From: Acidovorax facilis
GTDB lineage: Bacteria > Pseudomonadota > Gammaproteobacteria > Burkholderiales > Burkholderiaceae_C
Direction: 5' to 3'
DNA: 37,812 nucleotides
NCBI RefSeq assembly: GCF_023913775.1
Contig: NZ_JAMXAX010000047.1
Span: forward strand, 1 to 37,812
Below, piece by piece: positions 13,111 to 21,928 of the stretch (positions are counted from its first letter, which is position 1; every line of letters begins with the position of its first letter). A model generated the notes under the pieces. That model had not been told where the DNA came from, ran no database searches, and saw only the letters and a program-made list of their open reading frames with translations. The translations under genes and the position numbers were made by a program.

Positions 13111-15081
13111 TTACAGGCGCTCGGTACCCAGCGCCCTGGCCAGCTTGGCGTCCAGCGGCAGGGGTTCGCCTTGCAGGCGGGCTGCCAGCAGCTCGCCACA
13201 GAGCAGCGCCAGCGTCAGCCCCCGCGCGCCCATGGCGGTGTTGACCCACAGGCCCGGAAGGTCCGTGGCGTCCACAGGGCCGACGATGGGCAGGCGATCC
13301 GGTGCGGTGCAGCGCACGGCGGCCCAGGTTTTCAGGGCAGGCGGCGCTGCTGGCCCCCCTTCGGGTTCTGACGCTGCGGTGGGGGGAGCGAGCGACGCTT
13401 GGTGGAACGCGGGCGCCAATTGCGGTGCTATTGCGGGCAGCAGTGCCTGCAACTTGCCCCAGTTGGTGGCATGGGCTGCCTGAACGTCGGCGGCGCTGGG
13501 CGGCAGGGCCTGCACATCCCGCTCAAACGTGGAGCCCATTACCCAAACCCAGCCCTGGCGGCCACCCGCATCGCCGCCGAGCGGAAAGCGGGGCACCAGG
13601 TTGCCGTTGCCGTTGGCCGGAAACGGCAGCAGCGGCGCCGCAGGGTCTGCATGGTCCCCCCACGACACCTGCCCCCGAACCGGCTGCAAAGGCCAGCGGT
13701 GGTTGAGCAGCTCCAGGCTGCCAGCTCCCGCCGCAATGACCACCGTGGGTGCCTCGGCCAGCACCTGGCCCTGGGCATCCAGCGCCTGCCAGACCGTGGT
13801 GGCCGGGTGGTCATCGGCGGCGGGGGGCTCGGCACGTCGTAGCTGTGCCACCTGGCAGCCGCCTTGCCAGCGTATGCCGGGCTGCGCCAGCAAGGCCGTG
13901 GCCAGGCGGGCAGGGCGCACCCAGCCTGCCTGGTGGTGCCAGCAGGCCGTGGCATCGGGTGGCAACTGTGCAGCGGCCAGGGCGGCAGAGGGCGCGGGCT
14001 CGCTCCAGGCGGCGCCTGGCCCTTGGTCCCAAGCGGGCGACAGGCCGGGCGTGCCGTCTGTGCGGTGCTCCAGCACCCCGCAATGGGCCCAGTCCATGCC
14101 CTCGCTCAGCAGCCAGCGGGCCTGCTCCAGCGTGGTGCGGATACCGCTGCGCGACAGGCGCGAGAGCACACTGTCATCCGGCGACACATGGGGCGCAAAC
14201 ACCCCGGCGGGCAGGGCCGATGCGCCTGCGGCGGGCTCGGGGGCCTGGTCCAGCACCACCACCTGCCAGCCGCGCCGGGCCAGGCTGGCGGCTGCGGCCG
14301 CGCCCGCAATGCCGCCGCCGATCACGATGCAGGGGCCGGGCAGGGCGGGTTGGGGCGTGGCTACAGGCTGGCGCGCGGTGCGCGGCTCCCAGTGTGGGTT
14401 GTAGGTGGCGTGCAGGTTGTCGCGCTTGGGCGGCACGCCGGGCACGCGGTTCACTTCAAAGCCACATTGCGCTAAGCCATCGCGCACAGCGCGTGCAATG
14501 GTCCAGGTGGCGAGCTGTGTACCGCGATGGCAACAGCGCGCCACGGCCTTCAGAGTGTGCAGGTCCCAGCTTTCGGGGTTGCGCTGGGGGCTGAAGCCGT
14601 CGAGGTAGATGGAATCCACCGTCAGGTTCTGCTGGCGCAGCATGGTCTGGGTGTCGCCCACATACAGGGTGAGCAGTACCCGGCCTTCATCAAAGCGCAG
14701 GCGGTGCACGCCCGGCAGCAGGCCCCACCACTGGCGGTGCAGTGCTTCTGCCAGCGGCGCCAGCTCGGGGTGGACCGACGTGGCGCGCAGCAGGTCGCCT
14801 GCACTCACGGGCCAGGCTTCGGTTGATACGAAATGCAGCAGCGTGGGACGCTGCAGGTCGGCCCGCCACGCGGCCCAGGTCACCAGGAAATTCAGGCCAA
14901 AGCCAAACCCTGTCTCCAGAATGCGCCATTGCGGCTGCCCCGCCCAGGCCTCGGGCAGGCCACAGCCGTGCAGAAACACCCGGCGGGCCTGGGTGAGGCC
15001 GCCGTTTTCGCTGTGGTAGCGGTCGCCGAAGCGGGGGCTGTAGGGGGTGCCGTCCGGCAGCCACTCGATGGGTTCAGTCAT
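13111..15081 (-). CDS. mnmC: Bifunctional tRNA mnm5s2U biosynthesis protein MnmC
   Basis: 656 aa, normal for the fused enzyme. N-terminal MnmD methyltransferase domain (about 1-235) has the SAM motif ILETGFGFGLNFLVTW and YLDGFSPQRNPESWD; C-terminal FAD oxidoreductase domain (about 245-650) has CIVIGGGIAGAAAAASLARR and ends with a TMGARGLT-like NTAMGARGLTLALLCGELL. It converts cmnm5(s2)U34 to nm5(s2)U34 and then methylates it to mnm5. A low-complexity Pro/Ala/Gly linker (LAPPTAASEPEGGPAAPPA, around 13330-13395) lies before the conserved AVRCTAPDRLPIVG and could be a late insertion. Same strand as yggX, 183 nt downstream of it. Confidence 0.95.
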   Translation of the reverse strand: MTEPIEWLPDGTPYSPRFGDRYHSENGGLTQARRVFLHGCGLPEAWAGQPQWRILETGFGFGLNFLVTWAAWRADLQRPTLLHFVSTEAWPVSAGDLLRATSVHPELAPLAEALHRQWWGLLPGVHRLRFDEGRVLLTLYVGDTQTMLRQQNLTVDSIYLDGFSPQRNPESWDLHTLKAVARCCHRGTQLATWTIARAVRDGLAQCGFEVNRVPGVPPKRDNLHATYNPHWEPRTARQPVATPQPALPGPCIVIGGGIAGAAAAASLARRGWQVVVLDQAPEPAAGASALPAGVFAPHVSPDDSVLSRLSRSGIRTTLEQARWLLSEGMDWAHCGVLEHRTDGTPGLSPAWDQGPGAAWSEPAPSAALAAAQLPPDATACWHHQAGWVRPARLATALLAQPGIRWQGGCQVAQLRRAEPPAADDHPATTVWQALDAQGQVLAEAPTVVIAAGAGSLELLNHRWPLQPVRGQVSWGDHADPAAPLLPFPANGNGNLVPRFPLGGDAGGRQGWVWVMGSTFERDVQALPPSAADVQAAHATNWGKLQALLPAIAPQLAPAFHQASLAPPTAASEPEGGPAAPPALKTWAAVRCTAPDRLPIVGPVDATDLPGLWVNTAMGARGLTLALLCGELLAARLQGEPLPLDAKLARALGTERL

Positions 15082-15180
15082 GAGAACGGCAAAAGGCCGG
15101 CGTGGCGCCGGCCTGTTGGAAAGGGAAGGCGGTTTTTACCGCGAACCGCTCCAGGGTGCGTTGCGCTGCGTCACGCGCCA

Positions 15181-15232
15181 AGCGGGACATATCCCGCCGC
15201 AGCGTCAGCGCCGCTGCCAAAAAAGTGGTTTT
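15181..15232. repeat. Degenerate second copy of the yggX 3' end
   Basis: This 52-nt stretch matches 15275-15326 at 44 of 52 positions in direct orientation; similarity continues weakly for about 29 nt on the low-coordinate side. The partner copy encodes the last residues of YggX (about [14 protein letters not shown]). This copy lies outside any gene. Each copy also folds into GCGGG...CCCGC. Confidence 0.75.
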
Positions 15233-15264
15233 GGCGAAACCATTTCTCGCAGTGCTTCACTACG

Positions 15265-15537
15265 TTACGCACTGGGCGGGACGTAGCCCGCCGCGGCGTC
15301 TGCGCCGCCGCCAAAGAAATGGTTTTCCATCTGGCGCGCCAGGTACTGGCGGGCGCGCGCATCGGCCAGGTTCAGGCGGTTTTCATTGACCAGCATGGTC
15401 TGGTGCTTGAGCCAGCCAGCCCAGGCTTCCTTGCTCACGCTTTCCCAGATGCGTTTGCCCAGTTCGCCGGGGTAGGGGGGGAAGTCGAGGCCTTCGGCTT
15501 CCTTGCCGAGCTTGATGCATTGAACGGTGCGTGCCAT
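15265..15537 (-). CDS. YggX-family Fe(II)-trafficking / oxidative damage protection protein
   Basis: 90 aa starting [20 protein letters not shown], which matches the YggX family length and N-terminus including the conserved Cys7. [20 protein letters not shown] is the other family hallmark. Proposed role: protecting Fe-S clusters from oxidative damage and moving labile iron. Upstream in-frame codons exist but the MARTV start is strongly conserved. The last about 17 codons belong to a duplicated 52-nt segment (15275-15326), so the C-terminus [15 protein letters not shown] may be repeat-derived. Divergent from the sulfate-binding protein gene. Confidence 0.92.
   Translation of the reverse strand: MARTVQCIKLGKEAEGLDFPPYPGELGKRIWESVSKEAWAGWLKHQTMLVNENRLNLADARARQYLARQMENHFFGGGADAAAGYVPPSA
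15275..15326. repeat. yggX 3'-end copy of the direct duplication
   Basis: Partner of 15181-15232 (44/52 identical). It lies within the yggX coding sequence and supplies its C-terminal residues. GCGGGacgtagCCCGC can form a hairpin. Confidence 0.75.
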
Positions 15538-15558
15538 GGGAATTCCTTGTAGTGGGGG

Positions 15559-15580
15559 TGAGCGAAAAAGGCTTCGCTCA
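15559..15580 (-). other. 8-bp inverted repeat in yggX leader
   Basis: TGAGCGAA-aaaggc-TTCGCTCA, 22-43 nt upstream of the yggX ATG. Perfect stem, no T-run; possible leader hairpin or operator. Confidence 0.35.
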
Positions 15581-15597
15581 GATGATTTGGATATTAA

Positions 15598-15618
15598 GAA
15601 CTGAAATCTCAGTAGTTC
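15598..15618 (+). promoter_or_regulatory. LysR-type (T-N11-A) box upstream of sbp
   Basis: GAACT-N11-AGTTC, an interrupted dyad with the T-N11-A spacing of LysR-family sites, 78 nt before the sbp ATG. The neighbouring sequence is AT-rich for this genome. CysB or an SsuR/Cbl relative is the likely binder, given the sulfur gene downstream (inference). Confidence 0.45.
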
Positions 15619-15695
15619 CAGTTTTGAAGAGGGCCTTCCAGAATGCGTTCCATCGGTGATTTGCACCGCAACACATTCACAAAAGAGGCCCTCCC

Positions 15696-16718
15696 ATGAA
15701 CTTTCGCCGCGACTTTATCAAGTTTCCCTTTGCCGCCGCCCTGGTGGGCAGTTTGGCCCTGACGGCATTGCCGTCGTTTGCACAGTCTGTGACGCTGCTC
15801 AATGTGTCGTACGACCCGACCCGCGAGCTGTACGTGGAGTTCAACCAGGCGTTTGCCAAGCACTGGAAGGCCAAGACCGGCCAGGACGTGACCATCAAGC
15901 AAAGCCACGGCGGCTCGGGCAAGCAGGCACGCTCCATCATCGACGGGCTGGACGCCGACGTGGCCACGCTGGCCCTGGCGGGCGACACCGATGCGCTGCA
16001 CACCAACGGCGGCTGGATTCCCAAGGACTGGCAAAAGCGCCTGCCACACAACAGCTCGCCCTACACCTCGACCATCGTGCTGGTGGTGCGCCAGGGCAAC
16101 CCCAAGGGCATCAAGGACTGGGACGACCTGGTGCGCGCCGATGTGAAGGTGATCACGCCCAACCCCAAGACCTCGGGCGGCGCGCGCTGGAACTACCTGG
16201 CCGCGTGGGAATTCGCCAAGCGCAAGTACGGTGGCGACGCCAAGGCCAAGGACTTCGTGGCCAAGCTGTATGGCAACGTGCCCGTGCTGGACACCGGCGC
16301 GCGTGGCTCCACCATCACCTTCGCTCAGCGCAACCAGGGCGACGTGCTGATCGCCTGGGAGAACGAGGCCTACCTGCTCGAAAAGGAGTTCGGCACCAAG
16401 TTCGACGTGATCGCGCCTTCGATCTCCATCCTGGCCGAACCCGCCGTGTCGGTGGTGGACAAGAACGTGGACAAGAAGGGCACCCGTGCCGTGGCCGAGG
16501 CCTATCTGCAGTACCTCTACACCGAAGAAGGCCAGGACATTGCGGGCAAGCACTTCTACCGCCCCGCCGTGTCTGACAAAGCCAAGGCCAAGTACGCCAA
16601 GCAGTTCCCCAAGCTGAACCTGTTCACCATCAACGACGCGTTCGGTGGCTGGGACAAGGCGGCCAAGGACCACTTTGCGGACAACGCGAGCTTTGACCAG
16701 ATCTACACCAAAAAATAG
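15696..16718 (+). CDS. sbp: Periplasmic sulfate-binding protein
   Basis: 340 aa with a signal peptide ([20 protein letters not shown], cleavage near residue 30). The mature protein opens with [19 protein letters not shown], then [20 protein letters not shown] and [17 protein letters not shown], the sulfate/thiosulfate-binding SBP family signature. It would deliver sulfate to a CysTWA ABC transporter, but no cysTWA genes follow, so the partner permease must be elsewhere. Start ATG 15696 has AGAGG 7 nt upstream. It precedes the ssu cluster, from which it is separated by a strong hairpin. Confidence 0.93.
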   Translation: MNFRRDFIKFPFAAALVGSLALTALPSFAQSVTLLNVSYDPTRELYVEFNQAFAKHWKAKTGQDVTIKQSHGGSGKQARSIIDGLDADVATLALAGDTDALHTNGGWIPKDWQKRLPHNSSPYTSTIVLVVRQGNPKGIKDWDDLVRADVKVITPNPKTSGGARWNYLAAWEFAKRKYGGDAKAKDFVAKLYGNVPVLDTGARGSTITFAQRNQGDVLIAWENEAYLLEKEFGTKFDVIAPSISILAEPAVSVVDKNVDKKGTRAVAEAYLQYLYTEEGQDIAGKHFYRPAVSDKAKAKYAKQFPKLNLFTINDAFGGWDKAAKDHFADNASFDQIYTKK

Positions 16719-16758
16719 GCTCACCCCGAAGCGGCCTTCAGCCGCCTCCCCTCAAGGG

Positions 16759-16799
16759 GCGCCACCGCTGGACCGGCGAAGCCGGATCCAGGGTGGCGC
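16759..16799. terminator. Strong stem-loop after sbp
   Basis: GCGCCACC-g-CTGGACCGGC / gaa / GCCGG-a-TCCAGGGTGGCGC: 18 base pairs with two single-base bulges and a 3-nt loop, 40 nt after the sbp stop. No U-tract; may act as a transcript end or 3' stabiliser. The preceding bases (CAGCCGCCTCCCCTCAAGGGGCG) resemble other GC-rich intergenic hairpins in the window. Confidence 0.5.
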
Positions 16800-16831
16800 T
16801 GGTCTGACCACGCCCTCTGGAATCCTCTCTT

Positions 16832-17422
16832 ATGTCCGCTCTTCTCATCGCTGGTAGCCCCTCCGAGCGTTCCCGCTCCGCCGCCTTGCTGGATGCCGTG
16901 GCCCAGCGCCTCTCAGTGCGTGGTGCGCTGGTGGACCGCATCCACATCCGCGACCTCTCGCCCCAGGCGCTGCTGCTGGCCGACTTTGGCCACCCCACGG
17001 TGGTGCATGCCATCGACCAGGTGGCCGATGCCAGCGTGCTGGTCGTGGCCACCCCGGTCTACAAGGCGGCCTACAGCGGCGTGCTCAAGGTGTTTCTGGA
17101 CCTGCTGCCGCAAACGGCCCTCAAGGGCAAGGTCGTGCTGCCCCTGGCCACGGGCGGCAGCCCGCACCACATGCTGGCGCTGGACTACGCGCTGCGCCCC
17201 GTGCTGCAGTCGCTGGGTGCCAAGAGCATCCTGCCCGGCATCTACGCCACCGACGCCCAGGTCACGCTGACGCCCGAGGGCCGCTACCACGTGCAGGCCG
17301 ACATTGCCGCCCGGCTGGACGATGCGGTGAACGTGCTGGTGACCGAAACCCTGCGCCCGTCGCCCGCCCAGGCCACGCGGTTTGCGCCGGTGCCGTTCTC
17401 GCAGGTGCGATGTAGCGTCTGA
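16832..17422 (+). CDS. ssuE: NADPH-dependent FMN reductase SsuE
   Basis: 196 aa, near the 191 aa of E. coli SsuE. Supplies FMNH2 to the sulfonate monooxygenase SsuD. Flavodoxin-like fold with the N-terminal LIAGSPSERSRSA phosphate-binding loop, ATPVYKAAYSGVLKVFLDLL, and LPLATGGSPHHMLALDYAL; Tyr119 in that last segment corresponds to the pi-helix Tyr118 of the E. coli enzyme. First gene of the ssu cluster. The Shine-Dalgarno is weak (CTGGA). Confidence 0.93.
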   Translation: MSALLIAGSPSERSRSAALLDAVAQRLSVRGALVDRIHIRDLSPQALLLADFGHPTVVHAIDQVADASVLVVATPVYKAAYSGVLKVFLDLLPQTALKGKVVLPLATGGSPHHMLALDYALRPVLQSLGAKSILPGIYATDAQVTLTPEGRYHVQADIAARLDDAVNVLVTETLRPSPAQATRFAPVPFSQVRCSV

Positions 17423-17587
17423 CGCGGGCCCGGCGCTGCGGCAGGCCCGCAGTGCCAGCGCCACCTTCCTTCCCCTTCATTTCCATTATTTGATTTGCTG
17501 CGCTGGGTGCGCGGGCAGGGCGGTGTGCCGCCTGCTGCCAGCCCGCCCGGTGCTCCCTCCCCCTGATTTGCTGCTGGAACCCGCACC

Positions 17588-18562
17588 ATGAACGAACTGA
17601 ACCGCTTTTCCCTGCAACGCCGCCACCTGCTGGCCGCCAGTGCTGCCTCCGCCGCCGCTGGGGCGATTCCCTCCGCCTGGGCCCAGGCCCCTGGCGCGGC
17701 CCGCGTGCTGCGCGTGGGCCACCAAAAGGGCTGGCTCTCCATCCTGAAGGGCCGTGGCACCCTCGAAAAGCGCCTGGCCCCGCTGGGCGTCAAGGTCACC
17801 TGGACCGAATTCAACGCAGGCCCCGTGCAGCTTGAAGCGCTCAACGTCGGCTCCATCGACTTCGGCGACGTGGGCGAAGCCCCGCCCATCTTTGCCCAGG
17901 CGGCAGGCGCCCCGCTGGTCTATGCCGGTGCCACCGTGCCGCGCCCTGCACTGGAGGCGGTCATCGTTCCCAGCGGTTCGCCGATCCGCAGCGTGGCCGA
18001 CCTCAAAGGCAAGCGCGTGGCCTACAACAAGGGCTCCAACGTGCAGTACTTCCTGGTCAAGCTGCTGGAGAAGAACGGCCTGAAATACGGTGACGTGCAA
18101 TCCATCTTCCTGGCCCCGGCCGACGCGCGGGCCGCGTTTGAACGCGGCGCGATCGATGCCTGGATCATCTGGGACCCCTTCCTCGCCGCCGCGCAAAAGC
18201 AGCTCGATGCGCGTCTGCTGGTCGATGCCACGGGCGTGGTCAACAACCGCGCCTACTACTTCACCTCGCGCGACTTCGCCACCAGGAACGCCGACGTGCT
18301 GCGCATTGCCATCGAAGAAGTCAACGCCATCGACACCTGGGCGTCCAAAAACAAGGACGCCGCGGCGGCCGAGCTGTCTGCCGTGCTGGGTCTGGACAAA
18401 TCCATCACCGACCTGTACCTGAGCCGCGCCCGTTTCGGCACCGCGTCCGTCACGCGCGAGATCCTGGCTGAGCAGCAGGCGATTGCCGACACCTTCTTCG
18501 ACCTCAAGCTCATCCCCAAAAAGCTCAACCTGCTACACGCCGCGCCGGTTGATCTGCTGTGA
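17588..18562 (+). CDS. ssuA: Aliphatic sulfonate-binding protein SsuA
   Basis: 324 aa. Exported substrate-binding protein for alkanesulfonates. N-terminus FSLQRRHLLAASAASAAAG with cleavage after AWAQA; the twin arginine followed by HLL suggests Tat export. The mature part has LRVGHQKGWLSILKGRGTLE, NVGSIDFGDVGEAPPIFAQA, NKGSNVQYFLVKLLEK and DAWIIWDPFLAAAQ, all SsuA-family hallmarks. Separated by 165 nt from ssuE; directly followed by a paralogue. Confidence 0.93.
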   Translation: MNELNRFSLQRRHLLAASAASAAAGAIPSAWAQAPGAARVLRVGHQKGWLSILKGRGTLEKRLAPLGVKVTWTEFNAGPVQLEALNVGSIDFGDVGEAPPIFAQAAGAPLVYAGATVPRPALEAVIVPSGSPIRSVADLKGKRVAYNKGSNVQYFLVKLLEKNGLKYGDVQSIFLAPADARAAFERGAIDAWIIWDPFLAAAQKQLDARLLVDATGVVNNRAYYFTSRDFATRNADVLRIAIEEVNAIDTWASKNKDAAAAELSAVLGLDKSITDLYLSRARFGTASVTREILAEQQAIADTFFDLKLIPKKLNLLHAAPVDLL

Positions 18563-18588
18563 CCCGGGCCATGAAAGGACACATCGCC

Positions 18589-19581
18589 ATGACCCACCTC
18601 ACCGTCAACGCAGAGCGCCGTCGCGCACTGCAGCTGCTGGGCGTTACCGCTTTCAGCTGGGCGCTGGCCGGCCGCTATGCCCACGCGCAAAGCGCCGCCG
18701 TGCAAGGGCCCGAGCAACTGCGCATTGGTTATCAGAAGTCGGCCGTCAACCTCGTCATCCTGAAGCAGCAGGGCGTGCTGGAAAAACGCTTTCCGGGCAC
18801 GCGGATCAGCTGGCTGGAGTTCCCGGCCGGGCCGCAGCTGCTGGAGGCGCTGTCGGTCGGCAGCCTCGAATTCGGCCTGACCGGCGACTCGCCCCCCGTG
18901 TTCGCCCAGGCCGCTGGCAAAGACCTGCTCTACGTGGGCGCCGAGCCACCCAAGCCCGACAGCTCCGCGCTGCTGGTGCTCAGGGATTCGCCTCTGCGTA
19001 CCCTGGCCGACCTCAAGGGCCGCCGCATTGCCGTGCAAAAGGGCAGCAGCGCCCACTACCTGCTGGTGCGCGCCGTGGAGCGCGCGGGCCTGCAGTGGGC
19101 CGATATCCAGCCCGTGCACCTGACTCCTGCCGATGCGCGCGCCGCGTTCGAGCGCAAGAGCGTGGACGCCTGGGCCATCTGGGACCCGTTCTACGCCGCC
19201 ACCGAGCTGGCCATCCAGCCCCGCGTGCTGGCCACGGGGCGCGACCTGGCCAGCAGCAACAACTCCTTCTACCTGGCGGCCCGCCCGTTTGTGCAAGCCC
19301 ACCCCCAGGTGCTGCGCGTGCTGTTTGAAGAACTCAGCCGCGCCGACCGCCTGGCGCAAGAGGCGCGCAAAGATGCGATCAAGCTCATTGCCGACTTCAG
19401 CGGCCTGGACGCGGGTGTCGTGAGCCTGTTCATCCAGCGCCGCCCCTCGTCGCCAGTGGGGCTGCTCTCTCCCGCCACCGTGGCCGACCAGCAGCGTGTG
19501 GCCGATGCGTTTTTCAAGCTCGGCCTGATTCCCAAGCCTGTGAACGTGGCCGACATCGTGTGGCGGCCCGCCGCCGCGTAA
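18589..19581 (+). CDS. Second SsuA-type sulfonate-binding protein
   Basis: 330 aa from ATG 18589, chosen because GAAAGGA lies about 10 nt upstream; an in-frame ATG at 18571 and GTG at 18559 (overlapping the ssuA stop) are alternatives. N-terminal [20 protein letters not shown] ends at AHAQS (signal, possibly Tat). It shares the SsuA skeleton ([72 protein letters not shown]) but differs throughout, so it is an old tandem duplicate, probably with another sulfonate specificity (inference). Confidence 0.9.
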   Translation: MTHLTVNAERRRALQLLGVTAFSWALAGRYAHAQSAAVQGPEQLRIGYQKSAVNLVILKQQGVLEKRFPGTRISWLEFPAGPQLLEALSVGSLEFGLTGDSPPVFAQAAGKDLLYVGAEPPKPDSSALLVLRDSPLRTLADLKGRRIAVQKGSSAHYLLVRAVERAGLQWADIQPVHLTPADARAAFERKSVDAWAIWDPFYAATELAIQPRVLATGRDLASSNNSFYLAARPFVQAHPQVLRVLFEELSRADRLAQEARKDAIKLIADFSGLDAGVVSLFIQRRPSSPVGLLSPATVADQQRVADAFFKLGLIPKPVNVADIVWRPAAA

Positions 19582-19657
19582 CTGGCCGCTGCGTCGGTCC
19601 GGCACTGAGCCACAACCACAACCGCATCAAAACACCCCCCAACTCTCCGAGGCACTC

Positions 19658-20836
19658 ATGAAAATTTTCTGGTTCATTCCCACCCACGGCGACAGCCGCT
19701 ACCTGGGCACCGCCAAAGGCGCACGCCAGCTCAACCACGACTACTTGAAGCAGGTCGCAGTGGCGGCCGACAGCCTGGGCTACGAAGGCGTTCTCATCCC
19801 CACCGGCCGCTCGTGCGAAGACCCGTGGGTGGTGGCTGCGAGCCTGCTGCCTGTCACGCGCAACCTCAAGTTTTTGGTGGCCGTGCGCCCCGGCCTGCAC
19901 CAGCCCGCGCTGGCTGCGCGCATGGCGGCCACGTTCGACCGGCTCTCGGGCGGGCGCTTGCTCATCAACCTGGTCACCGGCGGCGACCAGGCCGAGCTGG
20001 AGGGCGACGGCGTGTTCCTGGACCACGCTACGCGCTACGAACAGTCGGCCGAGTTCATCCGCATCTGGCGCGAGATCCTCACGCGCAGCCACCGGGGCGA
20101 GAGTCTGGACTTTGAAGGCAAGCACCTGTCGGTGAAGGGCGCCAAGCTGCTTTTCCCCCCGGTGCAGCAGCCCCACCCGCCGGTGTACTTTGGCGGCTCG
20201 TCGCCCGCCGCGCACGATCTGGCGGCCGAGCAGGTGGAAACCTATCTGACATGGGGCGAGCCACCGGCCGAAGTGGCGAAGAAGGTGGCCGACGTGCGCG
20301 CCCGTGCCGCCAAACACGGCCGCACCGTCAACTTCGGCATCCGCCTGCACGTCATCGTGCGCGAGACCGAGGAACAGGCCTGGGCCGCTGCCGAAGAACT
20401 CATCAGCCATGTGACCGACGACACCGTGGTGCGCGCCCAGGCCGTGTTTGCACGCATGGACTCCGAAGGCCAGCGCCGCATGGCGTCCCTCCATGCGGGC
20501 GGCGCCAAGCGCAGTCGCAAGGACCTGGAGATCAGCCCCAACCTGTGGGCGGGCGTGGGCTTGGTGCGTGGCGGTGCAGGCACCGCCCTGGTGGGCGACC
20601 CGCAGACCGTGGCTGCGCGCATTGAGGAATACGCAGCGCTGGGGCTGGACACTTTTGTGCTGTCGGGCTATCCGCACCTGGACGAGGCCTACCGCTTTGC
20701 CGAGCTGGTGTTCCCGCTGCTGCCCCTGCCGCTGCGCAACCAACTGGCCAGCGGCAACCCCTTGTTTGGCAACCCACTGGGCCCGTTTGGCGAAACCGTG
20801 GCCAACGACTTTGTGCCGCGCGCGTCGCAAAGCTGA
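19658..20836 (+). CDS. ssuD: FMNH2-dependent alkanesulfonate monooxygenase SsuD
   Basis: 392 aa (E. coli SsuD 381 aa). It cleaves C1-substituted alkanesulfonates to aldehyde and sulfite. Bacterial luciferase-like TIM barrel: [38 protein letters not shown] with the conserved active-site-region Cys, [18 protein letters not shown], and the late [16 protein letters not shown]. Start has GAGG 6 nt upstream. Sulfite made here enters the same pool as CysH product. Confidence 0.96.
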   Translation: MKIFWFIPTHGDSRYLGTAKGARQLNHDYLKQVAVAADSLGYEGVLIPTGRSCEDPWVVAASLLPVTRNLKFLVAVRPGLHQPALAARMAATFDRLSGGRLLINLVTGGDQAELEGDGVFLDHATRYEQSAEFIRIWREILTRSHRGESLDFEGKHLSVKGAKLLFPPVQQPHPPVYFGGSSPAAHDLAAEQVETYLTWGEPPAEVAKKVADVRARAAKHGRTVNFGIRLHVIVRETEEQAWAAAEELISHVTDDTVVRAQAVFARMDSEGQRRMASLHAGGAKRSRKDLEISPNLWAGVGLVRGGAGTALVGDPQTVAARIEEYAALGLDTFVLSGYPHLDEAYRFAELVFPLLPLPLRNQLASGNPLFGNPLGPFGETVANDFVPRASQS

Positions 20837-20860
20837 CTTGTCCCGGAACCGGAACTCTCC

Positions 20861-21724
20861 ATGACACACACCGCAAGAGAACTGCAGGTATCCCCGGTGG
20901 CCGACGCCGTGGACCTGCCCATCGAAGGGCCGTTTTTGCCCGCACCCGTGGCCCGCTTTCTCGCCAGCGTCGCACAGCGCCTGTTGCCCTGGGCCGTGCC
21001 CATCGGCCTCATCGCGCTGTGGCAGATCGCATCGTCACAGGGCTGGTTGTCTACCCGCGTGTTGCCTGCACCGCTCGAGGTCGTCAAGGCCGCGTGGACG
21101 CTGGCCGCTTCGGGCGAACTGTGGACCCACGTCCAGGTCAGCGCGGGCCGCGCGCTGGCCGGGCTAGCCGTTGGCGGCGGCCTGGGACTGGCGCTGGGCC
21201 TGCTCACCGGCTCGGTCAAGCTGTTCGAAACGCTGCTCGACTCCACCATCCAGATGGTGCGCAACATCCCTGCGTTGGCGCTCATCCCGCTGGTGATCCT
21301 GTGGTTCGGCATCGACGAATCGGCCAAGCTGTTCCTCATCAGCGTGTCGGTGTTCTTCCCCATCTACCTCAACACCTTTCACGGCATCCGCAACGTGGAC
21401 CCGGGGCTGATCGAGATGGGCCGCACCTATGGCCTTGGCTGCTGGCAGCTCTACAAGCAGATCATCCTGCCCGGGGCGCTCTCCAGCATCCTGGTGGGGC
21501 TGCGCTTCTCGCTCGGTTTGATGTGGGTGATCCTGATCGTGGCCGAGACCATCTCGGCGCAGGCGGGCATCGGCTACCTCACGATGAATGCACGCGAGTT
21601 CCTGCAGACCGACATCGTGCTCGTGGGCATCCTGCTGTATGCGCTGCTGGGCAAGCTGGCCGACATCTTCGCCAAGGGGTTGGAGCGCTACTGGCTGAGG
21701 TGGCATCCCGGGTATCAGGCATGA
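20861..21724 (+). CDS. ssuC: Sulfonate ABC transporter permease SsuC
   Basis: 287 aa inner-membrane permease with a 50-aa cytoplasmic N-terminus and about six transmembrane segments. The EAA-like coupling loop is GRTYGLGCWQLYKQIILPGA near residue 188; IPALALIPLVILWFGIDESAK is the typical mid-protein motif of nitrate/sulfonate/taurine permeases. 24 nt after ssuD. Confidence 0.95.
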   Translation: MTHTARELQVSPVADAVDLPIEGPFLPAPVARFLASVAQRLLPWAVPIGLIALWQIASSQGWLSTRVLPAPLEVVKAAWTLAASGELWTHVQVSAGRALAGLAVGGGLGLALGLLTGSVKLFETLLDSTIQMVRNIPALALIPLVILWFGIDESAKLFLISVSVFFPIYLNTFHGIRNVDPGLIEMGRTYGLGCWQLYKQIILPGALSSILVGLRFSLGLMWVILIVAETISAQAGIGYLTMNAREFLQTDIVLVGILLYALLGKLADIFAKGLERYWLRWHPGYQA

Positions 21725-21728
21725 GTAT

Positions 21729-21800
21729 CCCCCTGAGCCGCTACGCGGCTTCCCCCTTCTCTCAAATCGCTACGCGATTCGGGAAGGGGGACGACGCTAG
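21729..21800. repeat. GC-rich double-hairpin repeat before ssuB
   Basis: GAGCCGCtacGCGGCTT is followed by CCCCCTTC (21752-21759) pairing with GAAGGGGG (21783-21790) around an inner AATCGC-tac-GCGATT. Same element order as 6297-6346. It starts just after the ssuC stop and lengthens the ssuC-ssuB gap to about 200 nt. Confidence 0.6.
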
Positions 21801-21870
21801 CGCGGCGGGGCGGCCCTTGCGCGGCGTCCCTCGCATTGGGTCGCGCCCAGTGCAGCCACCGCGCCCAATT

Positions 21871-21928
21871 ACTCTCATTTTTATAGCTACTAGCGCTGGA
21901 TAGATAAGCGCAGGAGGCCATTTTGACC
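21871..21928. repeat. Dispersed AGCGCTT-stem repeat, copy C, carrying the ssuB ribosome-binding site
   Basis: Inverted relative to copies A and D. It reads CTCATTTTTATAGCTACTAG then CGCTGGATAGATAAGCGC, followed by AGGAGGCCATTTTGACC. The AGGAGG (21912-21917) and the TTG start of ssuB (21923) lie in or at the edge of the element. Confidence 0.75.

Noticed and set aside
15609-16724. 371-codon frame antisense to sbp
   Set aside because: Covers the sulfate-binding protein on the other strand; composition (Val/Gly/His/Leu-rich) is that of a mirror frame.
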